A DNA stretch of 64,000 nucleotides from Ascarosepion bandense (Eukaryota > Mollusca > Cephalopoda > Sepiida > Sepiidae): positions 3,925,001-3,989,000 of the forward strand of contig JBBBDQ010001918.1 of NCBI GenBank assembly GCA_037127315.1, in the 5' to 3' direction. Under the pieces are notes generated by a model, which was not told where the DNA came from, searched no databases, and worked only from the letters and a program-made list of their open reading frames with translations. Positions within the stretch are counted from its first letter, which is position 1; the number at the start of each line of letters is the position of its first letter. This document shows positions 30,592-40,590 of this stretch, in pieces. The position numbers and the translations under genes are program-made.

Positions 30592-31174
30592 GATATAATA
30601 AATAAATAGAACACATGAGAATTTGGGTTATGAGTAGGGGAAAAAGTGTTATCCGTAAGTGCGAAGTGGTATTTAAGATTAAAAAAGAAGAAGGAAGATT
30701 TTCATATTAAACATCGCGAAAGTAGAAAGGCAAGACGTAAACGGGTAAATAGAATGCGTACCTGGCTGTCAGTAAATCTATAAAGGCGGCGATACTTAGC
30801 TGGATGTAATGGTTATGCTTTCAGAACTTAAAAAGAATATTTGCGTATAAATTACATAAAAACAGCGGATAGTGACAGGGCTAATAATAATGACGATTGC
30901 AGGGAAACGCATTTATTAGCATCGTCTCGAAGTAGCGGTTGTAAATTCTTAAAAAACAGGTAAGAATCAAAATTCTAGATTTCATCTTAGAGAAATCTGT
31001 GCAGCGTGTTCGAACTGAAGTTTGTTTTCGCCGTTATACTTTTTGAGCTTGAAGTACGCTCAAACAGAAAAATATTGTAAGGATACAAAAGGCTGTTATC
31101 TCCCTTTGATTGAGATAAGTCACGTGTGTCATGTGACAACTTCTTCATGACGATTCTTTATACAGTGAGGAACA
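30589..31174. other. Unique DNA with paired E-box motifs at 31117-31138
   Basis: No gene recognised. AGTCACGTGTGTCATGTGAC holds TCACGTG and TCATGTGA, E-box/M-box type motifs of bHLH-ZIP factors, 11 bp apart. Such short motifs are weak evidence alone. Confidence 0.3.
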
Positions 31175-31312
31175 TGGTGATTTTCTAAGCGCAGCTTAGA
31201 TGTGGTACAAGACCGAAATTATGGGACACCCAGTGAGGATCGAACTCAGTTGTAATGGTTCGAGTGAGACAAGCTTGTTAAGCATTACACCACCTTGAGT
31301 TGCCCAAACAGT
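31175..31312 (-). mobile_element. SINE-4 (second tRNA-like SINE), copy 1
   Basis: On minus: AAGGTGGTGTAATGCTTAAC (A-box-like), a stretch like a tRNA with long variable arm, then GAGTTCGATCCTCACTGGGT (B box). A second copy lies at 32095-32222 in the same orientation. Confidence 0.65.
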
Positions 31313-31544
31313 GAGGAACATGACTAATCATTCAGTTTTTTTTTTTACAGCAGCCAAACCGGGTAGTTTTTTATAGCCTGTGCCAAGGGTGCCTGATCTG
31401 AAGCTAACCCTAACCTCATCCAGCAAATGCTACACTCCACAGTGTCGTTTCCCTTTGGGAATAAATCTTTTTCAGATATTAAAAAAAAGAGTCTCTGACT
31501 AGTAGTTCTCAGTTTGGGAAAACCCAACACTCACCCCTACTAAC
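31313..31544. other. No recognisable gene
   Basis: Short unique segment; an A/T tract at 31340-31347. Confidence 0.35.
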
Positions 31545-31635
31545 TCGCGGAAGTGAATGTAACGAATTCAACTGGAATTCGAACACTACTCTCCGATTTC
31601 TGAGCTGATATCCACTCCACCACAACGCACATCCA
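31545..31635 (-). mobile_element. SINE-2 head fragment
   Basis: On minus: GCGTTGTGGTGGAGTGGATA, GAGAGTAGTGTTCGAATTCC, AGTTGAATTCGTTACATTCA. Confidence 0.75.
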
Positions 31636-31821
31636 TTTCAAGAGTACCACTAGGGTAAAAATGGTTGAGAAATGATTGTCTGCAAAAAAATTTCAGATTG
31701 ATGCCATCTTACCCTTCTGGATAAGATCGCATCAACCATCAAGAAATTCTCACTGTGCTCGGACATGGGACAGTTTTGAAACCTGGCAAATAATTTCAAA
31801 TAGGAGTCTTGTAGCCTATTT

Positions 31822-32008
31822 TTTTTTTATCATATCACCCCGAGCAAGGCGGTAACGACACTGAAGCGCAGGGGGCTATGTAAGAGTGAAAAGAGAAAGC
31901 CGGAAACCACATCCTAAATTGGGAACAAGGGATGAGCCTCTTCACCTGTTCAATAGACGTGGGTGGAGTGTGAACCGGGCGATAGTTTAGTCTATCTACT
32001 CCAATTTA
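31822..32008 (-). mobile_element. SINE-3, single body unit with tail
   Basis: Plus strand begins with the reversed tail (ATCATATCACCCCGAGCAAG) and ends CGATAGTTTAGTCTATCTAC. All body motifs are present. Confidence 0.9.
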
Positions 32009-32094
32009 CAACAACGGTTCTATGAATTGTCTATACTCCCCCACTGAAGGAAGTGGAAAGATCCAGATAGTTAGTGATAAAAAAGTAGACAGCC

Positions 32095-32222
32095 AGATGG
32101 ACGTGATTTTCTAAGCGCACAAGGCCGAATGTATGGGACGCCCAGTGAGGATCGAACTCACTACTCAATTGTAATAGTTCTAGCGAGACAAGCTTGTTAA
32201 CCATTACAACACCTCAAGGTGG
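32095..32222 (-). mobile_element. SINE-4, copy 2
   Basis: Minus strand CTTGAGGTGTTGTAATGGTT, AACAAGCTTGTCTCGCT, then GAGTTCGATCCTCACTGGGC and CTTAGAAAATCACGTC. Same layout as 31175-31312. Confidence 0.7.
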
Positions 32223-32727
32223 TCCAGACGGCCAAAGAGTGACAGGTTATATCTGAACCACAACTTACACCCCACAAACCCATTGTAACATAAATATATT
32301 TTGCCATCACTTTACAGCGTACCCTATTTATATAATATTCATTATCGGAAATACAATGATACTCATTTGAGATGCAATAGGAGAACTGGGAAAATCCAGT
32401 CAAATATTGACTATACATTTGAGAAGAGCGTTAGGGGTGTGTCTGTACATTTTGGTGTTTTGATATACAAGGGGACAGCAACACAAAGATGATATGCATG
32501 AATGCAACACATTAATATGCCACTGTCGCATACACTTGATCGTGTCGTAGGAAATTCAATCTTCTCTGTGAGAAATAGAGAGCACTATTCTAACAATCAT
32601 CAGCCAGTCGAACTTCAATTTTCAGATGAGAATCTTGGAGCCGAGTTGCATCAACACAAGAACATCTACTGAGCACCGATCTAACGATCATTAGCCAGGC
32701 GCGCTACGATTTTCAAATGAGATGCTT
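32223..32727. other. No recognisable gene
   Basis: A ~100-bp segment around AACAATCATCAGCCAGTCGA (32596) and AACGATCATTAGCCAGGCGC (32683) is partly duplicated; related pieces recur at 34190 and 34270-34370 (GAGAATTTTGGAGCTAATCT). Unclassified repeat. Confidence 0.4.
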
Positions 32728-32889
32728 TTTTTTTAATCATTTCACCCCAAGCAAGGCATTCCACTGCCACTATTGCGCTTGGAGCTACATAGAGGGAGGT
32801 AAATAGGAAGAGTGTTTAGATATAGGAAATGTCAGAAGTGGGGTGATAGATATTTGGGTGGGTGGGAAGAGTGTTTGAAAGAATGGAAG
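32728..32889 (-). mobile_element. LINE-A 3' UTR and tail
   Basis: Minus strand follows directly on the RT frame: CTTCCATTCTTTCAAACACT, TCTGACATTTCCTATATCTA, TATGTAGCTCCAAGCGCAAT, GGAATGCCTTGCTTGGGGTG, AAATGATT and an A tract. This links the 3' tail to an RT-coding element and so defines the tail shared with SINE-3. Confidence 0.9.
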
Positions 32890-33681
32890 TTAGTGTGTTA
32901 GGAAGTGTCTATTGACCTTACATTTAAACTCCTGGAGATTGTAGCCGTCGGGGAAGTAGTCATGTGGAAGAGAATTCCACAGTCGGGAAGTGCGAGAAAA
33001 TAAACTGTTGGAGTAGAAGTTGCGGTTGCATTTTATCGGTTTCACTGATCTAGTTGCTAATCTAGTATCTCGTGCAAATTCGAACCTAGGAGGCACCAGT
33101 GATCTAAATTCATCGGAGCAGAAGCCGTGAAAGTATTTATAGAAGAGACACAGGGAAGCCACGTTGCGCCAGTGAGAGAGAGACTGCAAGCGGTCTGCTA
33201 AGTCGGTATCGATCACATTACAGACCCTCCGCTGTACCTTGTCTAGAAGCCCAAGGAGAATAGCAGGGGTACCCGACCAGATATGGCAACAGTATTCAAT
33301 GCACGGGCGGATGGTAGATTTATAAATGTGCAGGATAGATTCAGACGGAAAAAACCTCCGGGCCCTGCATAGAGAACCGACTTTCATAGCAGCGGATTTA
33401 GCAATGGATTCGATATAGTCATTCCACTTGAGGTCCGCTGAGAGTGTGAGACCAAGGAGGCGTAGTGTTTTACTCTCTGGGAGGCAAGACTGGTCCATGC
33501 TAATAGGAGGTAGGTGCGATTGTCTATGATGATTAATTGATAGTAGCTTCGTTTTAGAAGCATTAAAATTTACGAGCCATTTCTTAGCCCAGTCCACTAC
33601 GGATTGGAGGTCCTTTCCAAGCTCGGCTGCAAGGTTAGCTTTGTCGTCCGCACCAGATTTTTGGTCGAGGCATAAAGCCAT
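32890..33681 (-). CDS. LINE-A reverse transcriptase C-terminal part (5'-truncated ORF2)
   Basis: A 263-codon uninterrupted frame, the best LINE-A coding copy here. It starts after the RT catalytic box: VVDWAKKWLVNFNASKTKLL, then LRLLGLTLSADLKWNDYI, the thumb ILHIYKSTIRPCIEYCCHIW, LLDKVQRRVCNVID, LQSLSHWRNVASLCLFYKYF, CSDEFRSLVPPRFEF, and the C-terminal SRTSRLWNSLP...GYNLQEFKCKVNRHFL. In non-LTR retrotransposons this region follows the FADD-type catalytic motif, which is missing through 5' truncation. The first Met is arbitrary, since coding similarity starts at the truncation. Jockey/CR1-group is the likely clade. No functional protein is expected from this copy. Confidence 0.85.
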   Translation of the reverse strand: MALCLDQKSGADDKANLAAELGKDLQSVVDWAKKWLVNFNASKTKLLSINHHRQSHLPPISMDQSCLPESKTLRLLGLTLSADLKWNDYIESIAKSAAMKVGSLCRARRFFPSESILHIYKSTIRPCIEYCCHIWSGTPAILLGLLDKVQRRVCNVIDTDLADRLQSLSHWRNVASLCLFYKYFHGFCSDEFRSLVPPRFEFARDTRLATRSVKPIKCNRNFYSNSLFSRTSRLWNSLPHDYFPDGYNLQEFKCKVNRHFLTH

Positions 33682-33704
33682 CTACATAAATACAAGGATA
33701 TACC

Positions 33705-33832
33705 AGTCAGTTAAGTAATACTCGCTTGGGCGATCATGTCTCTTTCGATCCATGATTAAGTAGGCAGAAGATTTTCCCGCAGTATGTTGCCATTCTTTCT
33801 GTGGTGTATTAGTTATCGTCCAAGGCTATTTT
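33705..33832 (-). mobile_element. SINE-2 3' half
   Basis: Plus strand CAGTCAGTTAAGTAATACTC, GGGCGATCATGTCTCTTTCG, GCAGAAGATTTTCCCGCAGT. Truncated at the body. Confidence 0.75.
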
Positions 33833-33859
33833 TTATTCAATTTTTTATACCGATCAGTC

Positions 33860-34162
33860 AGTTAAGTGACATAATTGATACACGCATGGGTGAATATGTC
33901 TCGAAAAGGATATGATTGACTGGATAGAAGATTTTCCCACAGTAGGTATACATTACTTTCCGCGGTAGACTGGTTGCCAACCAAGGTTATAGGACCCATC
34001 TGTTCTTCTATTTAACCTATAACTGGAGGTAGAAGAGATGGATTAATACCTTTTCAAAGGTTATTTGCGAGTAATTAAATGCAACGAATTCAATTCAGAA
34101 TTTGGCCTCGGCTCTCCGATTTCTCGTTCAGAGCCGATAACCACTGCACAACAACGCACATC
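33860..34162 (-). mobile_element. SINE-2 copy, full length
   Basis: Minus strand head GTTGTTGTGCAGTGGTTATC, GAGAGCCGAGGCCAAATTC (decayed B box), conserved body, 3' end TTATGTCACTTAACTGACTG. Adjacent to the previous half copy in the same orientation. Confidence 0.8.
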
Positions 34163-34355
34163 CTAGGATATATAGAGAGCACTATGCTGACGAATTATAG
34201 CTAGGAAATATCCGATTTTCAGAGGAGATCCTTGGAGACAATCTACATAAATAGTTTTATATACAGAGGACTATTCTAACGAAAGCTTCAATTTTTATAT
34301 GAGAATTTTGGAGCTAATCTGCATAAATACAAGGACATACACACAGTTCTATTCT
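34163..34355. other. Unclassified repeat related to 32580-32720
   Basis: Shared pieces such as TTTTCAGAGGAGATCCTTGG and ATGAGAATTTTGGAGCTAAT; boundaries unclear. Confidence 0.4.
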
Positions 34356-34560
34356 AACAGTCTTTAGCCAGGCAAGATCCAAGTTCCAGACGAACGTTTC
34401 CCTGTGGATAGATCACCATAGAATAGACTCTTCGGTAGTCGGCTGTCCTCCATGCGGTGTGTATGACCAGCCCACCGAAGTTGAAAGCGCAGAAGCATGG
34501 CGTGAATGCTGTCACACTTCCAACACTTCTGACGACCATGCGTTCCCAAATATGCCATGC
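34356..34560 (-). pseudogene. LINE-C polyprotein C-terminus fragment
   Basis: Minus strand reads QKCWKCDSIHAMLLRFQLRW, AGHTHRMEDSRLPKSLFYGD, LSTGKRSSGTW. The motif LRWAGH..RM.D.RLPK.L.YG.L..GKR is characteristic of the C-terminus of another endonuclease/RT-type LINE lineage, distinct from LINE-A and RTE here. Truncated on both sides. Confidence 0.75.
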
Positions 34561-34715
34561 CTTTCAAACACTCTTCCCATCTACCCAACCCCCAGCCTCA
34601 GTATCCTTACCCATCTATCACCCTCCTTCTGACATTTCCTATATCTAACCACTCTTTCTCTTTACCTATGCGCAATAGTGGCAGCGGAATGCCTTGCTTG
34701 GGGTGAAATGATTAA
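34561..34715 (+). mobile_element. LINE-A 3' tail fragment
   Basis: CTTTCAAACACTCTTCCCAT, TCTGACATTTCCTATATCTA, GCGGAATGCCTTGCTTGGGG, TGAAATGATT and an A tract. Confidence 0.85.
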
Positions 34716-34787
34716 AAAAAAAACTCTTTAATTTTGTATATGTACTGAATTCATTTTCTATCCGCATGCAGGAGGTTTTCAGTCAGT

Positions 34788-35115
34788 ATAGGTTGTGGAT
34801 GAGCCTATCGTTCAAAGAGATATGGAGGTAACTTAGCCGTTGCATTAATTCTTTGCAACGTACTTCATCAAATGTTTTTGCATAATCTATAAAGCATAGG
34901 TACAACTCCTTCTGCGGTTTTATTGCTCTTTCTGATATCATTCTAAGCATAAATATCTCATTCCTTGTTCCACGCAGTTCTTGTTTTATTTCTGGTCTGA
35001 TTTTGCTGGGCTCTCTATCCATCAGAATACGGGTGGTTAGTTTTGTTATATGGCTCGTTACGCTGATTGTCCGATGGAGTTCACATTCGTTTGCGCCTGG
35101 TTTATTAGGCTGTGC
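34788..35115 (-). pseudogene. RTE reverse transcriptase N-terminal domain fragment
   Basis: Minus strand: GANECELHRTISVTSHITKL, TTRILMDREPSKIRPEIKQE, then GTRNEIFMLRMISERAI and YLCFIDYAKTFDEVRCKELM. FIDYAKTFD corresponds to RT motif A with its catalytic Asp. It aligns with 58849-59112 in the long copy. Truncated before motif B. Confidence 0.8.
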
Positions 35116-35165
35116 GATGAAAACAGATATATTTGCTCACGTGTGCATAAAATTATCGAAGCCAA

Positions 35166-35232
<67 letters not shown>

Positions 35233-35289
35233 TTCTATGTTCCCATCTATCTATTTCTATGTTCCCATCTATCTATCTATCTGTTCTTT

Positions 35290-35340
<51 letters not shown>

Positions 35341-35347
35341 GTTATTT

Positions 35348-35388
<41 letters not shown>

Positions 35389-35444
35389 TTCTATGTTCCC
35401 ATCTATCTATTTCTATGTTCCCATCTATCTATTTCTATGTTCCC

Positions 35445-35496
<52 letters not shown>

Positions 35497-35503
35497 GTTC
35501 TTT

Positions 35504-35536
<33 letters not shown>

Positions 35537-35549
35537 TTCTCTGTTCTTT

Positions 35550-35606
<57 letters not shown>

Positions 35607-35619
35607 TTCTCTGTTCCTT

Positions 35620-35650
<31 letters not shown>

Positions 35651-35680
35651 GTCTATCTATCTATCTATCTATTTCTATGT

Positions 35681-35725
<45 letters not shown>

Positions 35726-35752
35726 TTCTCTGTTCTTTTCATCTATCTATTT

Positions 35753-35785
<33 letters not shown>

Positions 35786-35804
35786 TTCTCTGTTCCTTTC
35801 TATC

Positions 35805-35853
<49 letters not shown>

Positions 35854-35866
35854 TTCTCTGTTCTTT

Positions 35867-35907
<41 letters not shown>

Positions 35908-35920
35908 TTCTCTGTTCTTT

Positions 35921-35983
<63 letters not shown>
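35166..35983. repeat. (TCTA)n microsatellite, ~0.8 kb
   Basis: TCTA blocks separated by recurring short spacers (TTTCTATGTTCCCATC; TTTCTCTGTTCTTTTC), giving a secondary periodicity. All three plus-strand frames are open as Leu-Ser-Ile-Tyr repeats, an artefact of a 4-bp unit without stops. Confidence 0.97.
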
Positions 35984-35984
<1 letters not shown>

Positions 35985-36430
35985 CATACCTGTTCTTCCA
36001 TCAATCTGCCCATAATCTTGATTCTTTTATTCTCAGAGGTTAACAATTTTGATAATTTATTAATCTACATGGTAAACTATTGCTTTTTTTGACGAACATA
36101 CTTTTTCCATACTAATTTGTCATTGACTAATGTAACACTGGAACGTTAGCCTTGTAATTTTCAGCTCCTTGTTTACAACCACTAAGCTAGGTTGTTGTTA
36201 TTTGTCTTCCCAATAGATTTCGCCTAAAGACGAAACCAATTGAAATTCCTTGCCGCTCATATTCCTCTAGTCGTACCTAATCGAATGGAGACGCATTTAT
36301 CAAGCAATACATATGGAAACTGCGCACTATACTTTTATGGTTTCTGGAGGCGGAGTGATACACATAAAGCTTATAATTTCCGAACCCTGTTACTTCCAAG
36401 AGGATAAGCAATTGATCTTCCGCCACGTGT
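35984..36430. other. No recognisable gene
   Basis: Unique AT-rich segment between the TCTA and homopurine tracts. Confidence 0.4.
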
Positions 36431-37865
36431 CGGTGATTGCAGAAAAAGAAAGAAGAGAAGAATGAGGATGCGCTAGGAAAAGAAAATTCGAAGAGAAATA
36501 GCAGAGAACCTAAAGGAAAGTGAGAAAGGAAAAAAAAAGAAGACAAAAAGCGAGAAAATAATAACGGGATTTAATGTAAGTCAAGATGAGGGTACGATCT
36601 GATCGCAGACATAAGCGGGTAAGCGCTGTTAAGGAAATGAAAAAGGAACAAGGATAAGAATATGAAAAGAAGGACACGATCAAAGACAATTAAGTCAGGG
36701 TGCAACGTAGGGTGTAAGAAAAATCGAAGATGAAGGAAGAAGTAAAATGGTGGAAGAAGAAAAAGAAGGTGAATATTTGAAAGAAAAATTAAGAGCAGAT
36801 GGAGAAGCAAAGACAGAAGAAGAAGAAGAAGAAGAAGAAGAAGAAGAAGAAGAAGAAGAAGGTGAATATTTAAAAGAAAAATAAACAGCAAATGAAGAAC
36901 CAACACAGAAGAATAAGAAGCAAAGAAGAAAAAGGAGAACATTTAAAAGAAAAATAAACAGCAGATGAAGAACCGAAAACTGGAGAAGAAGAAGAAGAAG
37001 AAGAAGAAGAAGATGAAGAAAAAGAAGAAAAGAAGAAGAAGAAGAAAAAATTTGAACATTTAAAAGAAAAATAAACAGCAGATGAAGAACCAAAGACTGA
37101 AGAAGAAGAAGAAGAAGAAGAAGAAAAAGATGAAGAAAAAGAAGAAAAGAAGAAGAAAAAAGGTGAACTTTTAAAAGAAAAATAAACAGCAGATGAAGAA
37201 CCAAAGACTGAAGAAGAAGAAGAAGAAGAAGAAAAAGATGAAGAAAAAGAAGAAAAGAAGAAGAAAAAAGGTGAACTTTTAAAAGAAAAATAAACAGCAG
37301 ATGAAGGATCGAAGACTGAAGAAGAAGAAGAAGAAGAAGAAGAAGAAGAAAAAGATGATGAAAAAGGTGAATATTTAAAAGAAAAAAAGCAACTGAAGAA
37401 TTAATGACAGAAGAAGAAGAAGAAGAAGAAGAAGAAGAAGAAGAAGAAGAAGAAGAAGAACCATGACAGAAAGAAAGATAAAAAGAAGCGTAAATGAAGA
37501 ACAAAGTGGGCAAAAGAAGAAAAAAGGGTTAGAGGAGGCGTAAAAATATGCGGAAAAGAAAAGGAGGGTAAATAAGAAGATGAAAGATGAAGAAGGTTGG
37601 AAGAAGGCAGCAGAGAATATATAAATGGAAAATGAGAAGGTGAAAAAGAAAAGTAAGCAGAAGAAAAATGGACGAATAAGAGAAGGATAAAAAGAAGAGA
37701 AGAAAGAAGAACGAGAATAACAGAAAACATGAAGAAGCATAACTGAAACAAAGAAAAACTAAAAGAATAAATTTAGTAGAAAGAAAAGAAGAATAAGCAA
37801 TAGAAGAATGAAGAATAAAATAAAAAAATAAGAAAGACTACTGAAATGGAGGCAGAATACAACTA
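36431..37865. repeat. ~1.4-kb homopurine (GAA-rich) block with a ~115-bp repeat
   Basis: The plus strand is almost entirely A/G. (GAA)n runs alternate with a recurring TTTAAAAGAAAAATAAACAG, CAGATGAAGAACCAAAGAC module (about 36860, 36945, 37060, 37180, 37280). Very long Leu/Ser/Phe-rich minus-strand frames are composition artefacts. Homopurine mirror tracts can form intramolecular triplex. Confidence 0.9.
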
Positions 37866-37950
37866 CTTTTATTATTATTATTCCTATTGCTACTACTACT
37901 ACTACTACTACTAATACTACTACTAATAATAATAGTAATAATAATAATAA
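37866..37950. repeat. Mixed (TTA)n/(ACT)n/(AAT)n microsatellite
   Basis: Short runs of three trinucleotides in succession. Confidence 0.85.
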
Positions 37951-38639
37951 AGACATAAAACAAAAAAAAAGGAAAAAGAAGAAACAAAGCGATGAAAGTA
38001 AGTTAAAGATAAAGAAAGAAGGCAAGAAAAATGTATGAGAGTCCAGTGTTAATCCTTTGTTACAGAGATATAAGGAGAATTTCACAGGATTCGTCAATTT
38101 CGAAATATCCGGAAGGGGGCGCTTCGTTTCTGTTGACGTGTACGGCTGGTTTAGTTAGGGTGAATAATGAAAATGGCGCACATCTTTCTTGATTTTTCTA
38201 TTTCCCATGATGCAAAGGGTGATTGTTTCTTGCGTTTGCTAAAAAATTGGAGTGAGTTGTTCAAGGTGGATGTTGTATGACAAGATAAAGTACTTCTCTT
38301 TTGGAGAGGTCATAGGTGGGTGTGATTGTGAAATGACTGAAGCTCTACAAGACATATACGAGGAAGACAATGTACGAGAATTCAAAAAATACAATTTCTT
38401 ATTTTTAAGGAAAAATATTCGCTAGTCGTTGATCGATTTTGTTTTATTTTTTTGCTTTTTTTAAAATATTATCTTAGAGTTTGGGTCCGTGACATTTGAA
38501 TAAAGTGAGAAATGCATATTTAGATGAACCGGGATGTGACACAAGAAAATTTTGAATTGAGATCATTGTCAGGACTGAAGCAAACGCCTATGGATTAGTA
38601 TGCTATTGATTACAGTTTAATACGTTAACATTTTCAGAT

Positions 38640-38642
<3 letters not shown>
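37951..38642. other. No recognisable gene
   Basis: Unique DNA; nothing supported. Confidence 0.4.

Positions 38643-38714
<72 letters not shown>
38643..38714. repeat. (CA)n(TA)n microsatellite
   Basis: About 25 CA units then about 10 TA units. Confidence 0.97.
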
Positions 38715-39016
38715 GCATAGATGTCATGTCCGTAAACGGTGAGGCTAATCTAACAAGATCAACTTAACATAACATTTTAAGCGTTATATCTGTACAAAGA
38801 GCTCAATAGATGTTATCTAGAGCAATATGATATTTATAAAGGAAAACTCAACACGTCATTTACGACTATATATAGATATATCTATAGTCATACACATTCA
38901 GCCTTGATATATATATATATGAAATAAAAATAAATTTCGAAAATTCAAAAGCTTTGAATGATCATTTCAACATGAAATCCCTGAGAGATTTCACATCTCA
39001 TCGGCAACTATCAATA

Positions 39017-39018
<2 letters not shown>
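38715..39018. other. No recognisable gene
   Basis: Contains a short near-palindrome GACTATATATAGATATATCT at 38866; nothing coding. Confidence 0.4.
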
Positions 39019-39079
<61 letters not shown>

Positions 39080-39103
39080 GTGTGTGTGTGTGTGTGCGTG
39101 TAT
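39019..39103. repeat. (TA)n(TG)n microsatellite
   Basis: About 13 TA units then TG-rich DNA with CG interruptions. Confidence 0.97.
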
Positions 39104-39329
39104 TGTTGTATTATTGAGAAAGGTACAATAACGAATTGTGCAGTCAAGTGATACACTACCAAATACGAACGTCGTACAGTACGGACATCGTACAGTAAAC
39201 AGGATTATACTGTACGAGAGTGTCAATGAGAGATTAGTCTACTGAAATATACACTACCATATACACTACTCGTTAATCAGTAGCTATGCCTCTCATATAA
39301 CAGATGAACTTCTGTTGTACCCGGGTATA

Positions 39330-39712
39330 GTGACAATATACACGCTAAAAAGACTACCTTCTTCTCCCGAACGCTCAAAGCCAGAGGTAGAATCGCCGAA
39401 TGACGCCAATTCGATCTGGTTTCAATCCTGGGTTAAAAGCAAGCGGAATAGAACCGTACTGATGAGCTGTGATACAGCGAAACAGGTCTGTCTGCGGATG
39501 ACTATTTACGCTCTCACACCCTGATTGAGCACTCTGGAAGAATGATAGACTTTGAAAAACAGTAGCTACTCTGGCTTGTACGCATCGATCATTCAGTAAT
39601 GGATTAGAGCACTCTGGCTATTGGGCATGTATAATGACAATATACACGCTAAAATGTCTGCCTTCTTCTCCCGAACACCCATAGCCCAAAGTGAGAATCG
39701 CAATAAGAGTTT
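39330..39712 (+). mobile_element. SINE-1, complete unit followed by start of a second
   Basis: Head: CTCAAAGCCAGAGGTAGAAT (A-box region) and TCTGGTTTCAATCC (B box), GTACTGATGAGCTGTGATAC, CGAAACAGGTCTGTCTGCGG, GATTGAGCACTCTGGAAGAA, AACAGTAGCTACTCTGG, TATTGGGCATGTATAATGAC. Then the upstream part of the head repeats (CACGCTAAAATGTCTGCC at 39647), so the element is at least partly dimeric. Confidence 0.8.
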
Positions 39713-39734
39713 ATATGTACATATATATAAAAAA

Positions 39735-39736
39735 TT

Positions 39737-39795
<59 letters not shown>

Positions 39796-39867
39796 AATAC
39801 ATTACAGATTAAATAACAACTTAATCACAATATCTTATCAGTTGGACTTGCATATATATATGAGACT

Positions 39868-39932
<65 letters not shown>
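39735..39932. repeat. (TA)n and (TA)n(TG)n microsatellites
   Basis: 39739-39794 (TA)n; 39870-39932 (TA)n(TG)n. The 11-bp motif GACTTGCATAT before the second recurs inverted after it (GCAAGTCTCAT), giving a small foldback. Confidence 0.9.
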
Positions 39933-39934
<2 letters not shown>

Positions 39935-40049
39935 AAGTCTCATTAAAATTTATATTTTCCATGTCTCTTATATGCAATAAAAATTATTTGAATGTTTGCT
40001 CCCTATATATATATATAATGTATAGATGTATATATAAAAATGTATATAT

Positions 40050-40088
<39 letters not shown>

Positions 40089-40470
40089 TACCAGTGTGCG
40101 TGTGTGTGGATGTCAAGAGAAACGTCTCATATATCTACATACATACGTGTATTGTGTGTAGGGAAAGAAGAAGATGTGATGAATTATGACATTAAAAAGA
40201 ATGAAAAAGCTACAAGCAGACAACTAGACAGACAAACGGACAGACGGAAAGAAATTAGAATAACCGAGAGAAGCTGTTCAAATAAATACAGAATAAGTGA
40301 ATGCTGCTTTCCAGAATTAAAATCGAGGAGAGAAAAAAAAAATGAATGAAAACCCATGAAAGTACAAATGAACGAAATTTCGGTAATTTTCCCCGCATCG
40401 CTTCATCTCTCACTTCCAATGATGAAATGATTCTGACAAGGCTTCTCAGCTCAGATCAGTTCAACAGGAA
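39933..40470. other. No gene; (TG)n at 40050-40084
   Basis: TG-rich tract then unique purine-rich DNA. A 97-codon frame beginning in the TG tract has no recognisable domain. Confidence 0.4.
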
Positions 40471-40479
40471 ACAAGAATC

Positions 40480-40590
40480 GGGGCCCCGCATCCGGTTTTT
40501 TGACTCAGCGCATGCGCGCAACTTGTCGACTTGGCCCAGCCCGTTACGCCGGCCATTGTTGCCGCTTGATAGATTTGATCTGGCTTCTCA
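40480..40590. promoter_or_regulatory. CpG-rich patch with promoter-type motifs
   Basis: In a CpG-poor, AT-rich window this ~110 bp is GC-rich and holds GCATCCGGTT (ETS-like, reverse), TGACTCAGC (AP-1/CNC-type, 40501-40509), GCGCATGCGC (NRF1-type palindrome, 40508-40517) and GGCCATTGTTGCC (YY1-like, reverse). Such clusters mark CpG promoters in animals. No exon is recognised beside it and orientation is unknown. Confidence 0.35.

Noticed and set aside
35003..36092. Three overlapping plus-strand frames of 277-346 codons rich in Leu/Ser/Ile/Tyr
   Set aside because: They are translations of (TCTA)n in every frame; a stop-free 4-bp unit keeps all frames open.
36571..38097. Long minus-strand Leu/Ser/Phe frames resembling membrane proteins
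   Set aside because: Translation of a (TTC)n-rich pyrimidine strand; hydrophobicity is due to composition.
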